Source of the DNA: Hemerocallis citrina
Lineage: Eukaryota; Streptophyta; Magnoliopsida; Asparagales; Asphodelaceae
Assembly (NCBI GenBank): GCA_017893485.1
Contig: CM030366.1
Span: 76,575,227 to 76,639,226 of the forward strand
DNA: 64,000 nt
Direction of reading: 5' to 3'
Positions 55,810 to 64,000 of this stretch are shown here, piece after piece; position 1 is the first letter of the stretch; every line of letters starts with the position of its first letter. The notes under the pieces were generated by a model. That model was not told where the DNA came from. It worked only from the letters and a program-made list of their open reading frames with translations, and made no database searches. The position numbers and the translations under genes are program-made.

Positions 55810-56502
55810 CAGTCGACTTAGAACTCATCCAGTCGACTTGTTCAGTCAAACAAAATCCTTCAGTAAACTGCTCGGAAGAGTCGACTGCTACATATTGCCA
55901 GTCAGCTGTTCCGCAGCGTTCAATATTAAAATATCATTTACAAGGCAGTCGACTGTCATTCAACCCAGTCGGCTGTTCTGCATAGATCAATTATGTAATT
56001 CCACATTGAAATTCACATCACTAACGAATATTCACATTTCATATTTTTCACACTATTCTCAAATGAGAAATTCACATCCATCACACAATAAAATTTCTTT
56101 CTTTACTACATTAATCTTCTAATCCTTCATTTCAAATTCTTTGTGCAAGATATAATTTCACAAAAATATAACTATAGAACCATAGTTCTATTTACACATT
56201 TTATTCTCAAACCATGTTTTATTTCATACAAATAGTTCCCAAATTATTTTCATAAGTCCTTCATATTTTGAGAAGAATAGAACATTCAAGTTTATGAAAA
56301 TTCATCAGAACCAGTCGGCTTATTACTGTAATAAGTCGACTGTCCAGAGGGAAAAACATCCATGATTTTAAGAAAATAAGTTAAGTAATAAGTTGACTTA
56401 TAAAAGTCACAAGTTGACTTACCAGATCATAAGTTGACTTATAAAAACATAAGTCGACTTAAAGGAGGATATAAGTCGGCTTAAAAGGTCATTAGTCGAC
56501 TT
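55810..56502. promoter_or_regulatory. Arrays of CAGTCGACTG-type palindromes in gypsy B LTR
   Basis: Pairs at 55810/55830, 55878/55899, 55946/55966 and 56312/56333, then a run of six at 56390, 56411, 56431, 56451, 56473 and 56493. Starts are 20-22 bp apart throughout, while spacers are unlike each other. Variants GTTGAC are CpG-decay forms of GTCGAC. Confidence 0.75.
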
Positions 56503-56929
56503 GCCAGAGAATTCTTTTTCGACATTTCTCAACAATTAATGCCATTAATCTCTTTATTAGCAAACTACACATTAATTCTCTGTTTTTAACCTTTTATCAA
56601 ACATACTAATCTATATCTTAATTCATTTATTTCAATATAACACAAAGATCCATTTAATCCCATGAAGTAGCATTGCCAATCTACTAACTTTGTGTATATA
56701 ATTTGTGATGTTGAATAATGAGACTTTCTTTAACAATTCATGGTTATAATTAATCCATACAAACTTACATTTTTACTAATCAAATCACATACAATTGCAC
56801 ACCCACATTCCAATCAATTTATAGGTCAATTTTCCAATTAAAAGTGTACTCTTATTAATATTTTTTATGCTTCATTCATTCAATTTAATCTAGCATGTAT
56901 TCCTAATTAGAAATATAGAAAATTTACCC

Positions 56930-57211
56930 ACCTCAAATGGAGAGATAAACACAATTAGCACCAAAAGTCCTTGCAACACGAGTGCACCTCCTCCTAGACG
57001 ACGCGCACACAAGTCTCCAAGCACACCTCACCGAGAGCTCCTTCTTCCTTGATGTAGCCGGCCTCCACTTGATGTTGCAAGCACAAGATCCCACATACTC
57101 TTAATCTTTTAACTCACAAAATTACTACTAGATAATATAATTGAACTATAGGTTTGGAAGAGAATAATTTTGTACAAGAATAACTAGCCATGGGGGGGGG
57201 GGGTATTTATA
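56930..57211 (-). promoter_or_regulatory. LTR promoter: TATA box and leader donor site of gypsy B
   Basis: Minus-strand TATAAATACCCCC at 57211, and GAG|GTGGGTAA at 56931 about 280 bases downstream. Conserved with the solo LTR and gypsy A. Confidence 0.6.
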
Positions 57212-57741
57212 CTAAAATCTTGATGAAATGGAGGGCTAGGATCAAGTAGTTGGTTGTAAGATTGAGGGCTAGGATGAAAGTAGGAGTTGCAATAACTACC
57301 CACAACCAAGTAACCACCACACCATGATCACCATTACAATTTTCATTTTCCTCCAAAAAGATTACAACCGGCCTAGTTGAAAAAGTGCATTGCACGTGCA
57401 TGCAACTAGGCCCAAAAATTGTACATTAAATTTTTGTATAAAAATAAAATAGTCTTTAAATTGTATTCTACATGACAAGTTGTATAAAAATAAATTAATC
57501 CATGTGCTTTAGTTTATGGGCCAAAATACTTATAAAAATAAATTAAATTAACTTTGGGCTTTTAAAAGAAAGGGTTTTTTAAAGAAGGCTTTATAGAAAA
57601 ATAATTAAAGGCACATATTTAAATATCTTTACTCATCATGATGAAAATAATTATAAGATTTAATTCAACCAAAAATATTGCACGTGCACTCTACGTGCAA
57701 AATAAATAATTTTTCATCAAATGAAAAATCAGGGCATTACA

Positions 57742-57778
57742 ACACTCCCTCCTTAGAATAGTTCCGTCCCCGGAACTA
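57742..57778 (-). promoter_or_regulatory. Polypurine tract and stem-loop of gypsy B
   Basis: The minus strand has stem TAGTTCCG/CGGAACTA with loop GGGA (57778-57759), then a 17-base segment with AAGGAGGGAG before the LTR. Identical stem to gypsy A. Confidence 0.75.
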
Positions 57779-57835
57779 CAGCCAAGAGCGAGAAAACAAA
57801 CACTCACAAAAAGACAAAAAGATACAAAAATACAA

Positions 57836-60800
57836 TCAAGCAAAAAGCTCAGGATAGTCCTTCAACATCCTCTCCTCAGACTCCCAAGTAGCCTCTTCAA
57901 CCAAATGGTTTCTCCAGACTACCTTGACCATCGGTATCGTCTTATTCCTCAAAACTTTCTCTCGACGGTCAACAATCTCGACAGGAGACTCGATGTAATT
58001 CAGATCCAACTACAAACCTTCCGGCACTTCAGGCAAATGATGACTCGGATCTGGAATATAACCTCTCAGCATAGACACATGAAAGACATTGTGCACCTGA
58101 GATAACTCTTCCGGTAATTCAAGCCGGTAAGCAGTTTTTCCGATCCTTTTCAATATCTTGTACGGGCCTATAAACCTCGGGGCTAACTTCCCGCCTTTGC
58201 CAAATCGAACCACACCTTTACTGGGTGATACTTTCAGAAAGACAAAGTCACCAACCTCAAACTCAAGGTCCCTTTTCCGGTTGTCTGCATAGCTTTTCTG
58301 CCCGCTCTGAGCTTCTACCAATCTTTTCCTGATCAGAACAATCTTCTCAGAGGTTTGCTGTACAAGCTCAGGACCAAACAACTGACGCTCCCCAACTTCA
58401 AACCAACAAACAGGCGTCCTGCACTTCCTGCCATATAAAGCTTCGTACGGCGCCATCCCGATGCTAGCCTGAAAACTGTTGTTGTAGGCAAACTCTACCA
58501 AAGGTAAATGCCTTTCCCAACTGCCTCCAAAATCTAGTATACAACACCGAAGCATATCCTCAAGAATACGGTTGACTCTCTCGGTCTGCCCATCGGTTTG
58601 CGGATGAAAAGCAGTGCTGAAATCTGTCTTGGTACCCAAAGCTGTCTGAAGACTCCTCCAGAAATGCGAAGTAAACCGCGTATCTTGATCAGACACAATA
58701 GTTGACGGGACACCATGAAGCCGGACGATCTCGCCAACATACAACTCAGCTAACTTGTCCATCGAAGCAGTGAGTTTCATCGCCAAAAAGTGAGCGGACT
58801 TGGTCAGTCGATCAACTATAACCCAAATCGCATCATTGCCTTTAGAACTCTTAGGCAATCCCGTAATGAAATCCATATTGATGTTATCCCACTTCCATTC
58901 CGGAATAGGTAACGGTTGTAATAGACCTCCGGATCTTTGATTTTCGGCTTTGACTTGCTGACAAACCTCACACTTCGCCACAAATTCAGCCACATCCCGC
59001 TTCAAACCTGACCACCAGAAATGCTGTTTGATGTCTTTGTACATCTTAGTATTCCCAGGATGTACCGACAAAAGAGTAGCATGCGCCTCCTGAAGAATAA
59101 TCTCTTTCCGGTCCGCCTGATTTGGAACACATAGCCTATCTCCGAACCACAGCACTCCATCCCTGATTTGAAATCCGGGCAACCTGCCAGCACCAACCTG
59201 CTCCTTCATCTCCAAGATATTAGCATCAACCTCCTGATTTGCAATGATCCTTCCATTCAGTGTAGGCTGAAGCCTCAACTGAGCTAAAGATGCTTCCAAT
59301 CCTTACAAGACAACTTCAATACCTGCTCGATCCAATTCCTCAATCAGATGCTTCTGAGTTGTAATCAAACTAGCTAAACTGCTCTTGCGACTAAGTGCAT
59401 CAGCAACAACATTAGCCTTCCCAAGATGATACTTGATCTCAGGTCGCATGTCCTCAAGCACTTCCAACCATCTCCACCATCTCAGATTCAGATCCCTCTG
59501 CTGATATATATACTTCAAGCTCTTGTCGTCCGTGTACATGTTCAACTTCTCACCGTACACGTAGTGTCTCCATTGCTTTAGGGCAAAGATAATCGCAGCC
59601 AACTCCAGATCATAAGTCGGGTAATTCTTCTCATACGGTCGTAGTTGCCTAGACCCATAAGCGATTACTCTTCCTTCTTGCATTAAGACACAACCAAGCC
59701 CAATGTGAAGCATCGCTATAAACATCATACTCAACACCTGCTCTAGGCAAAGCCAAAATAGGTGCAGTAGTCAGCTTCTCTTTCAACTCCTGAAAGCTCG
59801 CCTCACATTGCTCAGTCCACTTGAAGTTCACATTCTTCTTGGTCAGTCCAGTAAGCGGCACAGCTATCTGAGCATAACCTTGAATGAATCTCCTGTAGTA
59901 TCCAGTCATTCTAAGAAAACTCCTGACTTCCTTTACTATAGTAGGCCTAGCCCAATCTCTCACTGCCTCTGTCTTCTGAGGGTCAGTTGCCACTCCCTCC
60001 TTAGAAAGGATGTGACCTAGGAATGCCACTTCAGATTTCCAGAAATCACACTTGGATAACTTGGCATACAACTTCTGCTCTTCCAGTTTCTTCAACACTG
60101 CTGCTAGATGCTCGGTGTGCTCCTCCTCTGACTTGGAGTACACGAGGATATCGTCGATAAACACCATGACGAAAGAATCAATGAACGGCCTCAGCACTCT
60201 GTTCATCAAATCCATGAATATTGCGGGTGCATTTGTCACTCCGAATGGCATAACTAAGAATTCGTAATGCCCATGTCGAGTTCTAAATGCAGTTTTGTGC
60301 ACATCTTCAGCATTCACTAGAACTTGGTGATATCCTGATCGAAGATCTATTTTGGAGAAAACAGCTGCTCCTTGTAGACGATCGAACAGGTCATCAATTC
60401 GGGGAATAGGATACTTATTCTGAACAGTGACCTTATTCAGCTCTCGGTAATCGATACACATTCTCATCGATCCATCCTTCTTCTTTACCAAAAGCACTGG
60501 TGCTCCCTAAGGTGACGCACTAGGTTGAATAAAGCCTTTCTCCAACAGTTCCTCAATCTGCCGTTTCACCTCATCCTGTTCCACTGGAGCCATCCTATAC
60601 GGTGCCTTAGAAATGGGTGCACTTCCCGGTTGAACAGTGATGCTGAACTCTACATCACGATGCGGGGGTAACCCAGGAAAATCTTCCAAGAATACAGTCG
60701 GATAGTCCCGAACCACAGGAATCCCTTACACTTCCACAGGAGTCTCATCCTTGCGGATAGCTGCCACCATCCTAGAACACTTCTGCTTCCCTTTGGAAAG

Positions 60801-61148
60801 TGACTTCAGGTCCACCTGGAGCCTTCACTGTTACCGTCTTGGTCTTACACTCGATGCTTGCACTGTACACCGACATCCAATCAATGCCAATGATAATATC
60901 GACTCCCAAGATAGTCAGCTCGATCAGATCAATGCCAAATATTCGATCTCCAATCACAATCTCACAATCAGCATAATACCGATCAGTGGTTAAAGTTTCC
61001 CCTGATGGAGTAGCTACTGCCAAGATCTTGCCTGGAAAAATCTTCGGTTCAACTCCTAACACTTTAGCAAATTTAGGAGACACAAAAGTATGAGAGGATC
61101 CAGTATCGAACAATATAACAGCTTTCATTCCATTAATATAAAGTTCTC
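57836..61148 (-). pseudogene. pol: Pol of gypsy B: protease, RT, RNase H, integrase, chromodomain
   Basis: From the splice-like acceptor: [22 protein letters not shown] (protease), [23 protein letters not shown] with [10 protein letters not shown], RNase H split at DASH (frameshift near 59700), HHCC finger (HATLLSVHPG, CEVCQQ), integrase MDFITGLP, VSDQDTRF, QTDGQTERVNR, and a chromodomain with EEATWESEERM ending PELFA (stop 57836-57838). Damage: frameshift near 60795, stops near 60725, 60507 (W codon), 59301 and 58010 (CAG to TAG, just before the chromodomain). The integrase stretch 58010-59299 is a continuous 429-codon frame. Confidence 0.9.
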
Positions 61149-61236
61149 CTGTTACATAATACACACCCATTACGTAACAGTTCACTAAACAGCGGGAAAA
61201 AAAAATGACAAAACCTCTAAACATCAGCCCTCGTAC
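61149..61236 (-). other. Predicted 88-bp intron at the gag-pol junction of gypsy B
   Basis: Minus-strand donor ACTA|GTACGAGG at 61236 and acceptor TATGTAACAG|GA at 61149. The acceptor is identical to gypsy A; the donor base before GT is changed from G to A and the GTAT to GTAC. Splicing would join DHVIT to ELYINGMKAVILFD, adding R in place of G. Confidence 0.45.
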
Positions 61237-61265
61237 TAGTGATGACATGATCAACCTCATCTGCA

Positions 61266-62228
61266 TCAGCTTCCGTCAAGGCAAATACTCGCCCTAGGTT
61301 GGTACGATCTCTTCCCAGTCTTCTGCGTTGGTGCATTGCTATTACCACTCCGTGGCTTGAGACATTGAGAATTGTAATGCCCCGTTTCACCACAGTTGTA
61401 GCAAGTTAATGCAGGAGACCTCACCACATTGTTCCCAGGTCCTCCAGCCACACTAATAGTGTTCGCCCTTATCGGTTTGAACCTGTGTGTAGATGGTTGT
61501 CCCTTGAAACTCCCAGAATTGGCGGGCCTCTTTCCAGACTGCCAGTTGTTTCTCTGGTTCTGAACAACATGGAACTCCTCCATATCTGCTTCCGTCGCTG
61601 CTGCCCTCTTGACCAACTTGTCGAATCTCCTGATACCAAGAGGTATCATCCAGGACCTCAAGCTTGGCCTCAATCCATGCTCGAACTTACGAGCCTTCTT
61701 AGCCTCATCCATCACTAGTTCAGGAGCATAACTAGAGAGCTGAGTAAATTTGGTCTCGTACTCTCTCACTGACATGCCGCCTTGCTGTAGTGATAGAAAT
61801 TCCATAGCTTTCTTCTCTTGAACATTGGAGGGAAAATAGTGACTGCAGAATTCTTCCAGAAATTCCTCCCAGCCAAGAACTATGCCTCCCATGGTCCTCT
61901 TCATCGACTGCCACCAAACAGCCGTGTCCTTCTCAAATTGCAGAGTCGCCAACTTGACCTTGCTGCCTTCAGGATTCTCCAGCACTTCAAAGATTGTCTC
62001 TACCTGACGAATCCAGTTGTCAGCCGCATCAGGGTCTGACTTCCCTTCGAATACAGGTGGTTTCATTCGTTTGAACGATTCCACTAGTTTAATCGCTTTG
62101 GGCACCGGATTCGCAAGCCCCCTTCCTTGGTTCTGATTCATAGCCACGGCATTGAGCGTCTGATAGACCCTCGCAAGTTCCGTTTCCAGATCCATACCTT
62201 CCCCGTTTCTAGCTCCTCTTCTAGCCAT
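61266..62228 (-). CDS. gag: Gag of gypsy B, nearly intact
   Basis: Start ATG 62228 (MARRGARNGEGMDLETELARVYQ) follows TTTTGCATCAG, an acceptor-like site. The gag domain (PPVFEGKSDPDAADNWIRQVE, TAVWWQSMKRTMGG, FLEEFCSHYFP) is uninterrupted, followed by a single good CCHC knuckle CYNCGETGHYNSQC (about 61370-61411). One extra base near 61296 shifts the last residues (YQPRASICLDGS and stop), losing the DEVDHVIT end that leads to the pol junction. Capsid/nucleocapsid role by family. Confidence 0.85.
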   Translation of the reverse strand: MARRGARNGEGMDLETELARVYQTLNAVAMNQNQGRGLANPVPKAIKLVESFKRMKPPVFEGKSDPDAADNWIRQVETIFEVLENPEGSKVKLATLQFEKDTAVWWQSMKRTMGGIVLGWEEFLEEFCSHYFPSNVQEKKAMEFLSLQQGGMSVREYETKFTQLSSYAPELVMDEAKKARKFEHGLRPSLRSWMIPLGIRRFDKLVKRAAATEADMEEFHVVQNQRNNWQSGKRPANSGSFKGQPSTHRFKPIRANTISVAGGPGNNVVRSPALTCYNCGETGHYNSQCLKPRSGNSNAPTQKTGKRSYQPRASICLDGS

Positions 62229-62381
62229 ATTCTGATGCAAAAGATCCATTAAATTCGAAGTATAAGATAAGAATTTTAAATCAACTTGTATTTCATTAAA
62301 TTTCAAACTTTATACATTCGAATTGAAAAACATTTCTTGACATCAGAATGAAAGATAGTAGAAGCTACAACAGTCTAACTC

Positions 62382-62801
62382 CTACGGTTCCTCTTTGCTT
62401 CTCGAAGTTCTCCCCAGTAGTTCATCAACTTCATCCTTCAGCACATCGGTCAGATTCTTCCTTTTCTCGAGTTCCCATACCCGATGACTAAGAACTGAAA
62501 AGTCGTCTTTTCGCTTTGCCAGCCGAGCCTCCAATAATCCGACTCTCTCTCGCAGTGTTTCTACCTGCCTCTGAAGAGATGTCACAAGACTACTTGGAAC
62601 TAGTTCTTCTTCTTCGTCAGAAGAAGAGTCATCAGATGAATCCGGAGGTGGGGTGATCTCTCGGGATTCAGGCCATTCTTCTCCATCAGAATCTGCTTGC
62701 CCTGGATAGTACTCGTCCTCGGAATCTGCCTGTCCAGGATAATACTCTTCCTCGATGATATGCCAGTCGTCGTCTCCAGCAGGGTCTAAGTGATCAGCCA
62801 T
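62382..62801 (-). CDS. ORF0 of gypsy B: intact acidic/coiled-coil protein
   Basis: Intact 139-codon ORF from ATG 62801 (MADHLDPAGDDDWHIIEEEY) placed between primer site and gag. The N-terminal half is acidic with a repeated EYYPGQADS unit and DSSDDSSSDEEEE. The C-terminal half has heptad spacing, LVTSLQRQVETLRERVGLL, EARLAKRKDDF and VWELEKRKNLTDVLKDEVDEL. No cysteine cluster, signal peptide or membrane segment. The last ten residues differ from gypsy A by a one-base shift. CTTCCTATTTCTAAG directly before the ATG resembles a 3' splice site. Shared with gypsy A (15113-15520), so it is an element gene. Function unknown. Confidence 0.8.
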   Translation of the reverse strand: MADHLDPAGDDDWHIIEEEYYPGQADSEDEYYPGQADSDGEEWPESREITPPPDSSDDSSSDEEEELVPSSLVTSLQRQVETLRERVGLLEARLAKRKDDFSVLSHRVWELEKRKNLTDVLKDEVDELLGRTSRSKEEP

Positions 62802-62843
62802 CTTAGAAATAGGAAGGAAGAAGCATAAGTCATAGAGCAACAC

Positions 62844-62864
62844 AAATGTAAGTCACTTACATTT
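62844..62864. promoter_or_regulatory. Perfect 10+1+10 palindrome in the leader of gypsy B
   Basis: Same 21-base palindrome as at 15047-15067, 43 bases ahead of ORF0. Confidence 0.6.
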
Positions 62865-62947
62865 AAATCTCTAGACTCAAACACACACTCTAATGTCCAC
62901 TACTAGGGTGTCGTTCCTTATAAATTTGTACAAGTGTGGAAAGCGTG

Positions 62948-62959
62948 GCTCTGATACCA
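62948..62959 (-). other. Primer binding site of gypsy B (Met-tRNA)
   Basis: Minus-strand TGGTATCAGAGC, three bases from the LTR end CCGTTACA. Confidence 0.95.
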
Positions 62960-62962
62960 CTC

Positions 62963-64000
62963 TGTAACGGCCCGAATTCCAAATACACTGAATTCGAGAT
63001 GTAATGCAGGATCTTTTCACTTCCTTTAGTACAATTTTATAAGGAAATTTAAACTTTTCACTTTACATCAGAGTTTACATGAATACATTACAATTTACAC
63101 TGCACAGCGGAAGTAAACTTTACAATAATGAAACAAATGTATAACAACATTAAATAATCTTTAAGAATTTGTTCCTCTTTAATCTTTATCAAGCCATTTA
63201 CCTGCATATAAGACTGTGGGTACATCAGTTTATTCAACCGACGATTATTATACACGGCCATCCTCTCTATGCCGGAAATAGTACAACTCAATTTTTCATA
63301 TTTAGCAAACACAAACTTGTCATATTTCAAACTAAAGGGACTACCCTAATGATGTCGTGTTGTGATTGTGCACTTAGTCCTTAATGCATTTATTTATGTT
63401 ACATGACACTAATGCGCACTTGTTCGGATTCTATGCATCCCATACTACATAGGTCCGAGGGCAAACCCTTAATCGTTCTTTATCTTTGTATGGTTCAATC
63501 CCTCACCATGACTTAATCTACTACTGTAATTACGGTAAGTATCCTAGATGTTTTCTGACCTACGAACTCATGCCTAGGCACCCTAGAGGGAATCCCATCG
63601 CTGACATGACTCATCATGCAGACATCCTGTGGTAATTCAGCTCCTACCATAGACATGACACCACCCGTAGTCTTCAAACATCCCACGAGCATCGCCACCG
63701 GGACGGTACTTTGGAGTAGTATCCTCGCCCAGACTCATCATGGGACATCCTGGGATACACTTTCGCCGCTATCCAATGGCCCTCATACTCAATGTTTTTC
63801 TCTTACTTTCATCACATCTTCACTATGTACTAGTCCTTACTTTTATTAGAATCATGAACAAAATGAAAGCTCTAGAGTTAGTCTCTCCACTAAACCGGAC
63901 TTATTCATTTATTCAAACATGACCAACCTTGGTCTTTCATTTCAATATTTCATTTCATTTTCTTTCCAATTGCCGGGGGAGACTTAGCTACTCTTTCATT
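62963..64000 (-). repeat. 5' LTR of gypsy B, truncated by window end
   Basis: Plus strand begins TGTAACGGCCCG and is collinear with 54507-55545 with few differences, so gypsy B is younger than gypsy A. It includes one ATGACTCAT at 63606-63614. Confidence 0.93.

Larger units (their letters stand above)
54507..57741 (-). repeat. 3' LTR of gypsy B (3235 bp)
   Basis: Plus strand begins TGTAACGCCCC and ends GGGCATTACA. 54507-55600 matches 62963-64000 closely. It carries the palindrome arrays, TATAAATACCCC (minus, 57211-57204) and GAG|GTGGGT (minus, donor 56931). Confidence 0.93.
54507..64000 (-). mobile_element. Ty3/gypsy chromodomain retrotransposon B (relative of gypsy A)
   Basis: Minus-strand element: 5' LTR (from 62963, cut by the window end), primer site, palindrome, ORF0, gag, splice-like junction, pol, hairpin and polypurine tract, 3' LTR (57741-54507). 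The internal region is 5221 bp, against 5210 in gypsy A. Inserted into copia B RT; the flanking TGATC (54502-54506) is one copy of the target duplication. Better preserved than gypsy A, but pol still has several stops. Confidence 0.93.

Noticed and set aside
1..64000. CRISPR arrays, operons, riboswitches
   Set aside because: None seen; the repeats present are LTRs, subterminal repeats and microsatellites of a plant genome.

Overview
This window reads as repeat-rich DNA from a flowering plant, probably a eudicot with a large genome. The evidence is AT-rich sequence, plant Ty3/gypsy and Ty1/copia retrotransposons, primer sites for plant initiator Met-tRNA and Asp-tRNA, a plant hAT transposon and a plant L1-type LINE. 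I find no convincing host protein gene and no rRNA or functional tRNA gene. Nearly every base from 1 to 50231 and from 52904 to 64000 can be assigned to a transposable element.

Layout. The left and centre form a five-level nest. The outermost visible element is a minus-strand copia element (copia A; pieces at 4949-6390, 9498-10497 and 49433-50092; 139-bp 5' LTR at 50093-50231). Three things landed in it: a minus-strand gypsy element with an intact, intron-containing gag (gypsy C, 1-4948, cut by the window edge); a solo LTR (6391-9492, target duplication CTATG); and a plus-strand hAT transposon (10498-49424, 8-bp duplication). The hAT transposase gene is split by a plus-strand gypsy element (gypsy A, 11493-46848, duplication GGTAC). 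The 3' LTR of gypsy A is split twice: by a gag-only LTR element (TR-GAG type, 21013-29505, duplication AGAAA) and by a LINE (30107-44870, 19-bp duplication). The LINE ORF2 is split by a very young Athila-like deletion derivative (33682-40379, duplication CAATG).

Right side. 50232-51472 is unassigned DNA with a 100-bp tandem duplication. 51473-52903 is a decayed plus-strand copia gag-protease (copia D). 52904-54506 is the 3' half of another minus-strand copia element (copia B), interrupted by gypsy B (54507 to the window end), a minus-strand relative of gypsy A.

How the parts work. Gypsy A and B are Del/Tekay-like chromodomain elements with unusual features shared by both copies: an extra acidic/coiled-coil ORF ahead of gag (ORF0), a perfect palindrome in the leader, a splice-like junction between gag and pol, and a leader splice donor inside the LTR. 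Three element groups (gypsy A/B, TR-GAG, Athila) share a stem-loop with a four-base RGGA loop just before the 3' polypurine tract; its stem bases co-vary. Arrays of a 10-bp palindrome (CAGTCGACTG and decayed forms) spaced 20-22 bp apart occur in LTRs of two unrelated lineages. These shared cis-signals and the ORF0/intron architecture are the most interesting content.
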